Counted from the stretch's first letter, positions 1 to 8,680 are shown. The stretch is 64,000 nt of DNA from Clostridiales bacterium (GCA_018364155.1 JAGZMM010000001.1:310001-374000); one strand, 5' to 3'. Notes: generated from the sequence alone by a model not told the origin. A program made the numbers and translations.

Positions 1-3000
1 TGTTGTCCACATAGCTCTTCTGGGAGCTGAGCCCCATGCCGTACTCGTTGTAAAGCTTGATGTTCTCCACATCCTGAGAGGTCAGGATAGTGGTGGTGAA
101 CTGCTCGTTGGGCTTTACGGAGAAATCTTCCTTTTCCATGGAGATAAAGGGAGTGAGCTTTCCGTAATCCGCATCGGAAAGGCCCGCAACAGAGGAATAA
201 ACGGCGTTTGCAATCAGACGGTAAGCCACCTGAACATGGCCCTTATTCATCACGTTGTTGGCAAACAGGGTGATCGGCGTACCATTGTAGTCCGCCTGCA
301 CGGCAAAAGCCTTGCCGTCTACATCGCTTCTGAGGTCGGCCTTCGCAAAACCCTTGATGTAAGAATTTTCATCCGCCGCCACAATCAGCTGCTCTACGTT
401 CTCCGGAACATTGGAGAAATAGGCGTTCTTCAGGTAAACAGTATCCTGGTCCTCATAACCGGCAGTCACGAAGCTGCCCTGCGCGTAGGAAGCGGCAAAG
501 AGCGCTTCGCCGGCCGGAATGGTCTTGGTGGTCAGGTCGGCAATGCCAAGGGTATTGCGGGCAAAGGTAACGGTGTTGGCACCTGTACCCACATAAGGGA
601 TGCCGGCATCCACAAGACTTTTGACGTTGGCATTGGAGGTGCTGACAATCACGTTGGGCTGTGCGTCGGCGGTGCTCTCCACAAAATCAAAGCCCAGATA
701 GTTGAGGGCCCATCTCATTTCGTAGCTGCCGCCCGCCAGATAAACGGTGGGCTTGGGAAGCTCTTTGACGAGAGAGTAGCCGTTATAGGCGCTCATGGTC
801 AGCTGATAATCGGAAAGGGTGGCCGCATCGGCGGCGGAAACCAGGAAATCACCGGGCGCGTAGACGCCGGGATTCTCGCCCTGGATGAGGAACACCTTTT
901 TGCCGGCGTTGAGCAGGGTGTTGACCGCCTTTACCGCGTCATTGGAATCGTTGGAGATGACCACTTGCTCAGAATCCGGCACCACGTTTGCCGGGCGGAC
1001 AAGGGTGGTATACGGGATGGTCTTTCCGTCAAAAGCGCCGGGCGCGCGGATCTCGTCGCAGTCAAAGCCGCGCATTTCCGGGAAGTTGATGACCACTTCA
1101 GCGTACATGCTGTCGTAGTCGGACATGTCGTATCCATCAAAGAGACAGACGTTGATGTAGCCACGGCGAGCCTGCTTCATGTCGATGACAAAGGTTCCCG
1201 CCGGGTAGGTGACGCCGTTGACCTGGGTATCCTCGGTAAGCTGAGTCATCTTCCAGTTGTTGTGAAGACCGTATTCCACCATATTGTAGGCTTCGGTGAC
1301 GTTCTTCTGCAAAGAGGGATCCACCGGGATTACATAGTAGTCCGGGAAGAAGGATTCGCCCTCTTCTCTCGGGCGGCCGATGGATTCGCCGTCGGAGTTA
1401 ATAAACCACGGATCCACCTTTTCGGCTTCATCGGTGTTCTCCACGCCGCGGCGCCAGTATTCGAGCTGGTTGAGATAGACCGCATCCTTATTCTTGAGCA
1501 TGTAATCCATGCAGGCAAGCATAACACCGTGGTTGGCCTTGACGGAATTCTCGTTCATTTCCGGGATTTCCACCGTGTGGCCAAGAGAGCCGTAGTGCAT
1601 GGCCACGATGGCGGTGTACATGGGAGAACCGTCGTCCCAGCCGCCGTTGAGGCCCGCGTCATAGTCCTCATAAGGAATGACAAACTTCGTGTACTTCTCC
1701 GACGTGGAGGTACCGGCCAGGCCCATGGCATGGGCCAGAGGCTGCATGTTCTGCACCAAGAGGTCCCACTCGTAGTTGGGGTCGTGAGGACCAGAGCAGG
1801 GTTCGATGAGGAAGTTCTTGACATAGCCGTGCAGGTCCAGGAAGGTGGCAGGCATCCACTGGGAAACACGGCCCATCAAGGCGGAGATTTCCGGAGAGGT
1901 CTGATAGGTGATGTCGCGGTTGGGATCAAACCCGGTGGAAAGGGCACGGGTCATGGCCTCGCGGCCGTCGGGATTGTCCACAAAGGTGAAGACCAGGATG
2001 AAGTTGTCGAGGATTTCATCCACACTAAGGGTGACGGTGGTTTCCTCACCTTGTACGTTATTAGTGGTGTCACGGCCGGAACCGGTGGATGCCTTCTCCG
2101 ACGTGGCGTAGGTGGTGTAGGAAACGGTATCCTGGGTGGCAAACTGGTCAAACAGCTCAATCATAGCGTCTACGCCCGGCTGCTCATCCGCATGGATGTT
2201 GTTGCACCACAGGGGAATTTTATAATCAGTCTTGCCTTCCTTGACCATTTCCATAGCGGCAGCCGGGTCCTCCAGCGCCTTGGGAAGGAATTCGTTGAGA
2301 TAGAAATCAATGTCGCTCTGCTTCTCGGCGACAATGCCCATGGGCATTTCTTTGCCCTCGGTGGAGTATCCAACGATGTCATAGCCCAAATAACGGTCGG
2401 TCTTGGCCTTGGACTTCTCAATGGAAGCCTTGACGGTGGGAACGATCTCGCTCCAGGCGTGATAGCTCTCGTAGATGCTCAGGCGCAGATCGGCCGATGC
2501 CCCGCAGACTTCCTCGTCCGCGTTCACACCCACCATTTTGAAGGAATAAACACCGAACAGACTGTTGGCCTTGGTGCGGTTGGAACGGGGGCTGCTCAGA
2601 TCCACCGTGCCGAAGGGCAGGTCGAAGAAAAGCTCGGCGGTAACCTTGCCGGTTTGCGCGTCAAAGGTCGGGGCGGAAACAACCGTAATGAAGGAATCGG
2701 CCTTACCGTCCTTCTTCCAGTCGCTGATGGGTTTGCCGCCATAGAAGAAGTTCCAGCTGAGCTTGGCAAAATCGTCAGCGGTACCGGAATAGTCGGCAGT
2801 AACGGTGATGGTTCGAGCTTCGGTCATCACCGCCATGTCCTCGCTGAAGGTCAAGTTGGTCAGCTGGCCCACTGAAACGGCGTTGGGACCGGCCGGCACT
2901 TCGCCCACCCGCAGCGCTCCGTAAGGGTTGGGATCAAACGCATCCGCCGGATTGGTCTCGGCTTTTTGAGACAAACTGGTCTCAGATGCCTGAGCACCAT

Positions 3001-3091
3001 TGTCCGCTGCGACTGCCGACGGCAGCATTACCGTAAGCAGCATCAGCAAAGACAAAAGCAGCGAAAGCGCTTTTTTGGATTGCTTTTTCAT
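1..3091 (-). CDS. Secreted M14-family zinc carboxypeptidase (3' end outside window)
   Basis: Metallocarboxypeptidase-like exoenzyme, probably acting on peptides or peptidoglycan stems outside the cell. The protein opens with a Lys-rich n-region, a Leu-rich core and a VAA-type signal-peptidase site near residue 29. The M14 signature is complete: zinc ligands His300 and Glu303 (in NNIHADEQPG), third ligand His421 (in FLDLHGYV) and the catalytic Glu near residue 508 (in HTVEIPEMNEN); this spacing matches the carboxypeptidase fold. About 1030 residues are visible, so some 500 follow the catalytic domain and the C-terminus is cut at base 1. Residues 30-200 look like a beta-rich N-terminal domain. 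Start is the ATG at 3091 with GGAGG just upstream. It is transcribed alone from a strong promoter at 3160-3188. Substrate is unknown. Confidence 0.85.
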   Translation of the reverse strand, partial: MKKQSKKALSLLLSLLMLLTVMLPSAVAADNGAQASETSLSQKAETNPADAFDPNPYGALRVGEVPAGPNAVSVGQLTNLTFSEDMAVMTEARTITVTADYSGTADDFAKLSWNFFYGGKPISDWKKDGKADSFITVVSAPTFDAQTGKVTAELFFDLPFGTVDLSSPRSNRTKANSLFGVYSFKMVGVNADEEVCGASADLRLSIYESYHAWSEIVPTVKASIEKSKAKTDRYLGYDIVGYSTEGKEMPMGIVAEKQSDIDFYLNEFLPKALEDPAAAMEMVKEGKTDYKIPLWCNNIHADEQPGVDAMIELFDQFATQDTVSYTTYATSEKASTGSGRDTTNNVQGEETTVTLSVDEILDNFILVFTFVDNPDGREAMTRALSTGFDPNRDITYQTSPEISALMGRVSQWMPATFLDLHGYVKNFLIEPCSGPHDPNYEWDLLVQNMQPLAHAMGLAGTSTSEKYTKFVIPYEDYDAGLNGGWDDGSPMYTAIVAMHYGSLGHTVEIPEMNENSVKANHGVMLACMDYMLKNKDAVYLNQLEYWRRGVENTDEAEKVDPWFINSDGESIGRPREEGESFFPDYYVIPVDPSLQKNVTEAYNMVEYGLHNNWKMTQLTEDTQVNGVTYPAGTFVIDMKQARRGYINVCLFDGYDMSDYDSMYAEVVINFPEMRGFDCDEIRAPGAFDGKTIPYTTLVRPANVVPDSEQVVISNDSNDAVKAVNTLLNAGKKVFLIQGENPGVYAPGDFLVSAADAATLSDYQLTMSAYNGYSLVKELPKPTVYLAGGSYEMRWALNYLGFDFVESTADAQPNVIVSTSNANVKSLVDAGIPYVGTGANTVTFARNTLGIADLTTKTIPAGEALFAASYAQGSFVTAGYEDQDTVYLKNAYFSNVPENVEQLIVAADENSYIKGFAKADLRSDVDGKAFAVQADYNGTPITLFANNVMNKGHVQVAYRLIANAVYSSVAGLSDADYGKLTPFISMEKEDFSVKPNEQFTTTILTSQDVENIKLYNEYGMGLSSQKSYVDN

Positions 3092-3159
3092 GTATTTTAC
3101 CTCCTCAAAGCTTCATCCGGTACGACAAGTGCGGAATATGTACCAGATTTTTCATATCC

Positions 3160-3188
3160 AGTATAAATCAGATGCATGAATCTGTCAA
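3160..3188 (-). promoter_or_regulatory. SigA-type promoter of the M14 carboxypeptidase
   Basis: On the minus strand TTGACA (3183-3188) and TATACT (3160-3165) are separated by exactly 17 bases, about 70 bases upstream of the ATG at 3091. The gene-free stretch 3092-3435 holds this promoter, AT-rich sequence and the terminator of the next gene; I see nothing else in it. Confidence 0.8.
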
Positions 3189-3382
3189 TGCATTTCTATC
3201 CATAAATTTGCATATTTTTTGGAAATCCCCCGATAATATGCAAGATTTTTTGAATATTCTCCTTGTAAATTCCTCTTTTTTGGATTATTTTCTATGAAAA
3301 CCAACCGAGATTCATCGAATATTCATACTCAATTTGTTTATTTTATGAATATTTATACAATCAAAATCCTTTTTGACCCAAG

Positions 3383-3422
3383 AAAAAAACCAGCTGTGGT
3401 TTTTGTTAACCACAGCTGGTTT
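3383..3422 (-). terminator. Rho-independent terminator after the fumarase beta gene
   Basis: A perfect 15-bp inverted repeat (arms 3387-3401 and 3408-3422, loop of 6) lies 14 bases beyond the stop of the gene ending at 3436. On the minus strand it is followed by a run of T (the A-run at 3383-3389). Confidence 0.9.
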
Positions 3423-3435
3423 GAATCGATTTCGT

Positions 3436-3978
3436 TTATTCCCGGTCGAAGAGATTGCCCCCATGGCAATCCACCGCGACGACCAGCGGAAACTTTTCCA
3501 CCGTCAGCCGTTTGATGGATTCACAGCCCAGATCCTCAAACGCCACTACCTCGCAGCTTTTGATGCACTTGGCAGCCAGCGCGCCAGCGCCGCCGATGGC
3601 GCACAAATAGGCAGCTTTGTACCGCCCGATGGCGTCCACCACTTCCTTGGACCGCTGTCCCTTACCGATCATCCCTTTGAGTCCCAAAGACAGAAGCCGC
3701 GGGGTATGCACGTCCATCCGTCCGGACGTAGTAGGGCCGCATGAGCCAATTGGCAGCCCTGCTGGCGCCGGTGTCGGCCCCGCATAATAGAGAACCGCGT
3801 CTTTTATGCAAATGGGAAGCTCCTCCCCTGCGTCGAGCATGGCGATCATTCGTTTGTGAGCCGCGTCTCTGGCGGTGTAAACCGTGCCGGAGAGCAAAAT
3901 TCCCTGCCCTGCGTACAGCTCCCCCGTCTTTTCTGCCAGCTCATCCGTATGGATCGTTACCCTTTGCGTAGAAACCAC
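3436..3978 (-). CDS. Fumarase/L-tartrate dehydratase class I, beta subunit (Fe-S hydro-lyase)
   Basis: Second subunit of a two-subunit oxygen-sensitive [4Fe-4S] hydro-lyase, probably interconverting fumarate and malate in the cytoplasm. The family signature is clear: LLSGTVYTARDAAHKR near the N-terminus, then YYAGPTPAP, IGSCGPTTSGRMD and GMIGKGQRS, and IGGAGALAAKCI further on. Length of 180 residues is normal for a stand-alone beta subunit. The only possible start is a GTG at 3978 that lies against its own AAAGAG Shine-Dalgarno-like sequence, because an in-frame stop lies upstream and no ATG is nearby. It follows divIVA by 171 bases and is probably co-transcribed. The partner alpha subunit is not adjacent; the only candidate in the window is at 36058-36900. 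Tartrate or another hydroxyacid cannot be excluded as substrate. Confidence 0.88.
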   Translation of the reverse strand: MVSTQRVTIHTDELAEKTGELYAGQGILLSGTVYTARDAAHKRMIAMLDAGEELPICIKDAVLYYAGPTPAPAGLPIGSCGPTTSGRMDVHTPRLLSLGLKGMIGKGQRSKEVVDAIGRYKAAYLCAIGGAGALAAKCIKSCEVVAFEDLGCESIKRLTVEKFPLVVAVDCHGGNLFDRE

Positions 3979-4149
3979 CTCTTTATGTTCTTGGAAACCG
4001 CCTGCACTGTCCGGTGCAACAAATTCAAAGTCCCGGCCAGGCCCAGCACGCCGAAAGCCAGCCCCGCCTCTTCCCTTTCTTGTCCCTGTGCGTCCGGCTC
4101 ATCCGGACTTAACCGGGCATTATCAGCGAAGGAGGCTTGCGGCCTTAAC

Positions 4150-4881
4150 TCAGACGGAGGGACGAAAAAACAGCGGATCGTTGTTTTCTTCCTCTTCGTC
4201 AAAGGCTGCCGCTTCCTTGGATGCGGTCAGCTCAGAAAGCTGGACGGCGGCCTTGTCGATCTCCCGGCACATGTCGTCAAGCTTTTGGTCGATGTCTTTG
4301 GTGATCTGGTGGATGGTGTCGCGCATGGCGTCAATCTCGCCGCGTAAGCCCGTGATGTTTCCATACACCGCCTGGGCGGAAGCATTGGCCGCATCTGCCG
4401 TTTCCTTGGCGGTTTTCTGGGTATCCTCCAAGATCTTCGCGGCACTCATGCGCGCGTCCAGCAACACCTCGCCCGCCTGGGCGCTCACCCGTTCATAAAG
4501 TCCCGCTCGTTCGGACAGGGTATCCATCTGCTCGCGAAGCTGGCGGTTCTTCTCCTGCTCAAGAGTCAACTCCCGCAGGCGCTGGCCTTCCGACAGCTTT
4601 GCGTTTCGCAGCTCGCTTTCCACCCGTGCCATTTCTTCGGTCAAGCGGGTGTTCTTCACCTTTTCCTCCTCGAGCTGGTTCTCCAGCCCCAGAATGATCT
4701 CGTCAAAGTCGGACACTTTCCGTGCAAACTCATCCCGCGAACGAGAGGTTTCGCTGAGCTGCTGCTCAAGCTGCTGGCGGATAGCCAGGGACTCCTGGTT
4801 CATCGTATCGATATAGTGGAGCACCTCGCCCCGGTCAAATCCGCCGAAGGCTGCTTTTTTGAAAATCACCTGGTTTTCCAT
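4150..4881 (-). CDS. divIVA: DivIVA-domain coiled-coil protein
   Basis: DivIVA/GpsB-type cytoplasmic scaffold that marks curved membrane at poles and division sites. The N-terminus (KKAAFGGFDRGEVLHYIDTM) has the short lipid-binding crossover pattern of the family, with Phe and Arg where family members insert into membrane. Residues 25-225 are almost continuous heptads rich in Glu, Gln, Leu and Arg, and the tail is acidic before FFRPSV. Length of 243 residues is somewhat above B. subtilis DivIVA. ATG at 4881 follows a GGAGG box and a consensus-like promoter at 4915-4943. Other clostridial DivIVA-domain proteins are not all true DivIVA, so the exact role is inferred. Confidence 0.8.
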   Translation of the reverse strand: MENQVIFKKAAFGGFDRGEVLHYIDTMNQESLAIRQQLEQQLSETSRSRDEFARKVSDFDEIILGLENQLEEEKVKNTRLTEEMARVESELRNAKLSEGQRLRELTLEQEKNRQLREQMDTLSERAGLYERVSAQAGEVLLDARMSAAKILEDTQKTAKETADAANASAQAVYGNITGLRGEIDAMRDTIHQITKDIDQKLDDMCREIDKAAVQLSELTASKEAAAFDEEEENNDPLFFRPSV

Positions 4882-4914
4882 GCAAAAATCCTCCTCGTCC
4901 GCATTTCTTGTTTC

Positions 4915-4943
4915 ATTATATCAGCGCCGCACCTCAATTACAA
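4915..4943 (-). promoter_or_regulatory. SigA-type promoter of divIVA-fumarase beta
   Basis: Minus strand TTGTAA (4938-4943), 17-base spacer, TATAAT (4915-4920), ending 34 bases before the divIVA ATG. Confidence 0.75.
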
Positions 4944-5030
4944 GGGCGAGGAAGCGAATTTCACAAAGATACCAGCATTGATTTCTCCGGATTCCACCTA
5001 TTCTTTCACTCCCATACCGACCCATCCCTA

Positions 5031-5078
5031 AAATCAAACGGGCGCCGGTTTTCCTTCTTCCCGGCGCCCGTTTGATTT
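5031..5078 (-). terminator. Terminator after spoIVA
   Basis: 18-bp perfect inverted repeat (arms 5031-5048 and 5061-5078, loop 12) that begins at the base after the spoIVA stop. Arms end in A/T runs on both sides, so it may also work on the plus strand. Confidence 0.88.
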
Positions 5079-6557
5079 TTATAGAATGATGCAAATCAAG
5101 CCGCTGCATCCTTCGTTGATAATGCGTTCGATGGTTTCCTTGAGCTTGATGCGCGCATCCATGGGCATGCGGTAGAGCTTGTTATGAAGCCCTTCGTTGA
5201 CCAGCTCGTGGAGAGACTTGCCGAAGATGTTGGAGCTCCAGATTTGGGTTGGATTCTCCTCGAACTCCTTGAGCAGGTAGCTGACCAGCTCTTCTGACTG
5301 CTGCTCGCTCCCCACAATGGGGGTGACCTCGGTGGTAATGTCGGCCCGCATCATATGGATGGACGGAGCGGATGCCTTCAGACGCACACCGTACCGTCCG
5401 CCCTGGCGCATGATCTCTGGATCTTCCAGAGTCAGTTCATCCAGAGTGGGCATGACGATGCCGTAGCCGGTGGCTTCCACCTCCATGAGGGCGGACTTGA
5501 TCTTGTCGTATTCTTTCTTCATGGCGGCAAGCTCGGTCATGCTCGAAAGCAGCTCGCTGTCGCTCTCGATGGAAAGTCCGCTCGACTCGCTGAGTATCTT
5601 ATAGAAAAGCTCCTGACGAGTGGACACCCGGATGCTGGCGCTGCCGGTTCCCAGGTCCATGGAAATGGTCTTGGCTGACTCGATGTATTCGCAGTCCGCC
5701 ACACCGGTGACAATACGGTCCACCTCCCGGATACGGGTGATGTCGGCGGCGCATTCGCGGATGGCGCCGTAAACGGAGGTGCGCAGCCAATGCTCCTTGG
5801 GCAGAGCGGAGAGCCACTTTGGAAGCTCCACCGAGATTTCCTTGACCGGGAATTCAAAAAGCACCTGGGAAAGGATCTGGCGGATTTCCTCCTCCTCAAG
5901 CTCTAGGCAGTTGACCGGCAGAACCGGCACCGAATACTTGGAGCTAAGTTCCTGGGAAAGCTGCCTGGCTCCCTGGGAGTTTGGATACATGCAGTTTAAC
6001 AGCACGATGAAGGGCTTATTGATCTCCCGCAGCTCTTCAATGACCCGTTCTTCCGCTTCCTGGTACTCTTCCCGGGGAATGTCGCTGATGCTGCCGTCGG
6101 TGGTCACCACCAGGCCGATGGTGGAATGCTCGGTGATCACCCGACGGGTTCCGATTTCGGCGGCCATATTAAAGGGGATTTCCTCTTCATACCAAGGGGT
6201 CTTGACCATGCGGGGCTGGTCGCCCTCCACATATCCAAGGGAGCTTGGCACGATGTACCCCACACAGTCGATCATCCGCATACGGAAGCTTGCGTTTCCG
6301 TCCAGGGTGACCTCCACTGCTTCCTCGGGGATAAACTTGGGTTCGGTGGTCATAATGGTCCGGCCGGCGGCGGACTGGGGCAGTTCGTCAATGGCGCGGT
6401 CCCGTTTGAAGTCGCTGTTGATGTTGGGGACCACCAGGGTATCCATAAACCGTTTGATAAAGGTGGACTTGCCAGTGCGTACGGGGCCGACGATGCCGAT
6501 ATAAATGTCCCCCTGGGTACGCTGGGCAATGTCCTGATAAATGGTTCTCTCTTCCAT
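5079..6557 (-). CDS. spoIVA: Stage IV sporulation protein A, coat basement-layer ATPase
   Basis: SpoIVA hydrolyses ATP and polymerises on the forespore surface to form the base of the spore coat. The N-terminal translation-factor-like ATPase has its P-loop at GPVRTGKST (about residues 25-33), followed by the SpoIVA-specific segments GRTIMTTEPKFIPEEA and RMIDCVGYIVPSSLGY. The middle and C-terminal parts (GGRYGVRLKASAPS; ending GCSGLICIIL) also fit the family, and 492 residues is the usual length. I start at the ATG at 6557, which gives the standard MEERTIYQDIAQRT N-terminus, rather than the GTG two codons upstream. It lies 23 bases after the sipL-like gene, so the two are probably one mother-cell operon. 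In B. subtilis spoIVA is SigE-controlled; I could not find a convincing SigE box here. Confidence 0.96.
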   Translation of the reverse strand: MEERTIYQDIAQRTQGDIYIGIVGPVRTGKSTFIKRFMDTLVVPNINSDFKRDRAIDELPQSAAGRTIMTTEPKFIPEEAVEVTLDGNASFRMRMIDCVGYIVPSSLGYVEGDQPRMVKTPWYEEEIPFNMAAEIGTRRVITEHSTIGLVVTTDGSISDIPREEYQEAEERVIEELREINKPFIVLLNCMYPNSQGARQLSQELSSKYSVPVLPVNCLELEEEEIRQILSQVLFEFPVKEISVELPKWLSALPKEHWLRTSVYGAIRECAADITRIREVDRIVTGVADCEYIESAKTISMDLGTGSASIRVSTRQELFYKILSESSGLSIESDSELLSSMTELAAMKKEYDKIKSALMEVEATGYGIVMPTLDELTLEDPEIMRQGGRYGVRLKASAPSIHMMRADITTEVTPIVGSEQQSEELVSYLLKEFEENPTQIWSSNIFGKSLHELVNEGLHNKLYRMPMDARIKLKETIERIINEGCSGLICIIL

Positions 6558-6580
6558 GTTCACTCCACCTCCAGTCTGCG

Positions 6581-8119
6581 TTATATACTTGGAATCATCA
6601 TCATGCCGCGGGCAGGAACCACGTCTTCACTCAATTCATTTTCCTCCTTTATGGCGTTGACCGACGTACAATATTTGCGCGCAATGTCCCAGAGCCGCTC
6701 TCCTGTGTCGGCGTAGTAGATGACCAATGCGGCTGCACTTACGCGGACAATGGGTTGGTCCTCGCACAGGCGAAGATCGCAGATGGCGTTTTCCTGGAAG
6801 GGAACAAATACGCAGCCCTCCAGGCGGTATTCGATTTTGATCTCCATACTCTGGCTCTGGGCGAAACTGAAGCTGCATCCGGTGATACAGAGGGTAGGTT
6901 CGCACAAGGCGAGCGTGACGCCCTCGGGCAGCTCTTCCTCGTATTCGATTTCCGCCACCCGTTCAAAGTAGGTGGGACACCCATCCCCATCCAGTGCCAG
7001 GACACTTACGTTGACCGGCGCTTTGACAAGGAGCTTTCCGTCGGCGGCCACACAGCTGACCACCCCGGCGTCGCACCAGAGGTCGCAGATGGCGGTGATG
7101 TCGCCGGAGGGAAGCTCAAAGGCGTTTTTGTAAACGCCGTCGTAGCGCATCCGTTTGAGCATTTGCTCGGCGCGGATTTCGTTGCAGTCGGCCTCGATCT
7201 CCACTTGGGTAGAGAATGCGTCGCTGATGAGGGAAATCTCCGAAGACTGGTAGGCGGTCACCTGGATGCAAAGGCGCAGGTCAGCCGAAAGGAGGCGGTT
7301 TTCCCCGGCGCCGTCGGCACGCACCTGGATGTCGGAGGAAATCGTGTCACAACGGATGTCGCAGAAGCTTTCGTCGGTGACACCCTCCAAGTCGATGATC
7401 TGGGAGAACGGGAGGGAATGCTCCATTTTCTCCATGTCGTCGCTGTCCTCGCACTGATAGAGGGTGGCGATCTGGATGTCTCCCTTGACGATCACTTTGT
7501 TGGCAATGGCCTTGTAATCGCTGATGAGAATCGTGGTGGAACTGCGCACCAAGGTAGCAGCCGTGGGCTTGCTCTGGCCAAGCTCCAGCATTTCGTTCAT
7601 GGAGAATTGCCGCTCGGCCATCCCAATGACGCTGCTGACCGGTTCGGCATGACGCAGTAGCTGCATCCCTGCTCCCTCCGCTTGGGTGACTACCTGGCAG
7701 TCGGTGCGCCCGCGCACCTTGACCCCCACCGTAAAGGACCCGTGTACTCCCAGTCTACGGGGTGAACTGGCGCGGCAATTGACATAGTCGATCACGGTGC
7801 TGGTGAAGACAGCTGCGTCCTCAGGCGCTCCCTGCAGGGCAAAGCTTTGGGAGAAGGGAAGGGACTGTTCCATGCACTGGACCCGCCGGTTGGTATCGTC
7901 CACATAAAGGATAACGACCTGGGTCTTTCCCTCCACTTGAAGCCGGTCGCCCGTGATTTGGCGTACCGATACCGCCGGCATGAGACGGCACTTGAGAATC
8001 CGGGAAATGTCGGGGCAATAGTCCGGCAAATTGATGTCCAGGTCCACCGGCTGCTCGGCACTGCCCTCGAAAATCACCTCGTTTATGGAAACCGTGTCAT
8101 GCGAAACCTTTAATTCCAT
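6581..8119 (-). CDS. sipL: SPOCS (DUF3794) and LysM protein, SipL-like SpoIVA partner
   Basis: Probable functional counterpart of Clostridioides difficile SipL, which binds SpoIVA through its LysM domain and is needed to localise the coat around the forespore. Residues 1-400 carry SPOCS/DUF3794 units with recurring pieces such as LPDYCPDISRILKCRL, DRLQVEGKTQVVILYV and EHSLPFSQIIDL; the first two-thirds reads as at least two copies. The last 50 residues are a LysM domain (YYADTGERLWDIARKYCTSV). ATG at 8119 has AAGGCGAGG upstream. Location directly before spoIVA supports the assignment. The symbol is by domain architecture and neighbourhood; sequence identity to C. difficile SipL cannot be measured here. 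Confidence 0.82.
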   Translation of the reverse strand: MELKVSHDTVSINEVIFEGSAEQPVDLDINLPDYCPDISRILKCRLMPAVSVRQITGDRLQVEGKTQVVILYVDDTNRRVQCMEQSLPFSQSFALQGAPEDAAVFTSTVIDYVNCRASSPRRLGVHGSFTVGVKVRGRTDCQVVTQAEGAGMQLLRHAEPVSSVIGMAERQFSMNEMLELGQSKPTAATLVRSSTTILISDYKAIANKVIVKGDIQIATLYQCEDSDDMEKMEHSLPFSQIIDLEGVTDESFCDIRCDTISSDIQVRADGAGENRLLSADLRLCIQVTAYQSSEISLISDAFSTQVEIEADCNEIRAEQMLKRMRYDGVYKNAFELPSGDITAICDLWCDAGVVSCVAADGKLLVKAPVNVSVLALDGDGCPTYFERVAEIEYEEELPEGVTLALCEPTLCITGCSFSFAQSQSMEIKIEYRLEGCVFVPFQENAICDLRLCEDQPIVRVSAAALVIYYADTGERLWDIARKYCTSVNAIKEENELSEDVVPARGMMMIPSI

Positions 8120-8281
8120 ATGAGATTACCTCGCCTTTCTACAGTGTTTCTAAGCAATCTATATTCATGTCCTGTCCCCACTATTCCAGTGGCTGACCGG
8201 ATTTTTCCGATTCGGCTGCGCCCCTGGCCGGTTCCTTCATGAATATGGCAAAAAGGCGAGAATCATTCCGCCAAGAAGCAA

Positions 8282-8328
8282 AAAAGCACTGGGCGCCGCT
8301 TCGCTTGAAAGCGGCGCCCAGTGCTTTT
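8282..8328 (-). terminator. Terminator after spoVM
   Basis: Perfect 19-bp GC-rich inverted repeat (8282-8300 and 8310-8328, loop 9) with a T-run on the minus strand, starting 16 bases beyond the spoVM stop. It ends the long yicC-to-spoVM transcription unit, so sipL-spoIVA must have a promoter in 8120-8281. Confidence 0.9.
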
Positions 8329-8343
8329 ATGTTCGGTTTCTCT

Positions 8344-8427
8344 TTAAACCGTCTCTCGTTTGATACCGAAAATCATTCTTAAAATTCCTCTGAGAAATTT
8401 CGGGCTTCTCACAACGACAATTTTCAT
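8344..8427 (-). CDS. spoVM: SpoVM, 27-residue amphipathic spore-coat anchor peptide
   Basis: SpoVM lies as an amphipathic helix on the convex forespore membrane and recruits SpoIVA. The 27-codon ORF reads MKIVVVR, then SPKFLRGILRMIFG, then IKRETV. Compared with the B. subtilis 26-mer it keeps Met1-Lys2, Pro9, Lys10-Phe11-Leu12, Gly14-Ile15, Arg17 and Gly21, with Gly13 changed to Arg, and the basic tail. It has a very strong ribosome site (GGAGGGAG, 6 bases before ATG 8427) and a terminator right after it. Position downstream of rlmN-prpC-prkC-rsgA-thiN is the same as in B. subtilis, which independently supports the call. It is easily missed by automatic annotation because of its length. Confidence 0.92.
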   Translation of the reverse strand: MKIVVVRSPKFLRGILRMIFGIKRETV

Positions 8428-8444
8428 AGAGCTCCCTCCGCATT

Positions 8445-8594
8445 CTAACAGGCACGCAGCAGCGCAATTCCTATGAGAACCATAATCGCCGCTCCGACTA
8501 CAACCAGCACCTGCACCGGAAGAACGCAGAAAAGCAGAAGCAAAAGTCCCAGGACCAGCAAAATAGTCCCGATGATCCGGCTGAGCTGTCTCAA
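8445..8594 (-). CDS. Small two-helix membrane protein, 49 residues, upstream of spoVM
   Basis: Not recognised. The ORF begins at a TTG (8594) preceded by GGGCGGTGG at good distance; no ATG is available in frame after the upstream stop. The product starts RQLSRIIG, has a hydrophobic stretch (residues 9-25, TILLVLGLLLLLF), a short Pro-containing break, a second hydrophobic stretch (28-46) and ends in LLRAC. Its stop lies 17 bases before the spoVM start, with the spoVM ribosome site between, so it shares the spoVM transcript. Real translation is an inference from the ribosome site, codon pattern and position; it could also be a non-coding spacer. Confidence 0.55.
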   Translation of the reverse strand: MRQLSRIIGTILLVLGLLLLLFCVLPVQVLVVVGAAIMVLIGIALLRAC

Positions 8595-8680
8595 ATCGCC
8601 ACCGCCCGTCAACGTAGATTTCCGACCCGGTACCGTTTGTTGTACCTATGCCATCATACGCCGGGGGCAGACAGAAGGTG

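Noticed and set aside
236..2875. Very long open frame opposite the M14 carboxypeptidase
   Set aside because: It is antisense to a gene with signal peptide, promoter, ribosome site and complete catalytic residues. Codon bias of GC-rich genes leaves such open frames; the predicted product is Gly/His/Val-rich without any domain I know.
3957..4202. 81-codon frame between divIVA and the fumarase beta gene as a gene
   Set aside because: It begins inside divIVA and ends inside the next gene, has no ribosome site and no recognisable domain; reported only as an observation.
8120..8281. SigE-type promoter for sipL-spoIVA
   Set aside because: Several partial matches (for example CATGAAT) exist, but none has a matching -35 at the right spacing.
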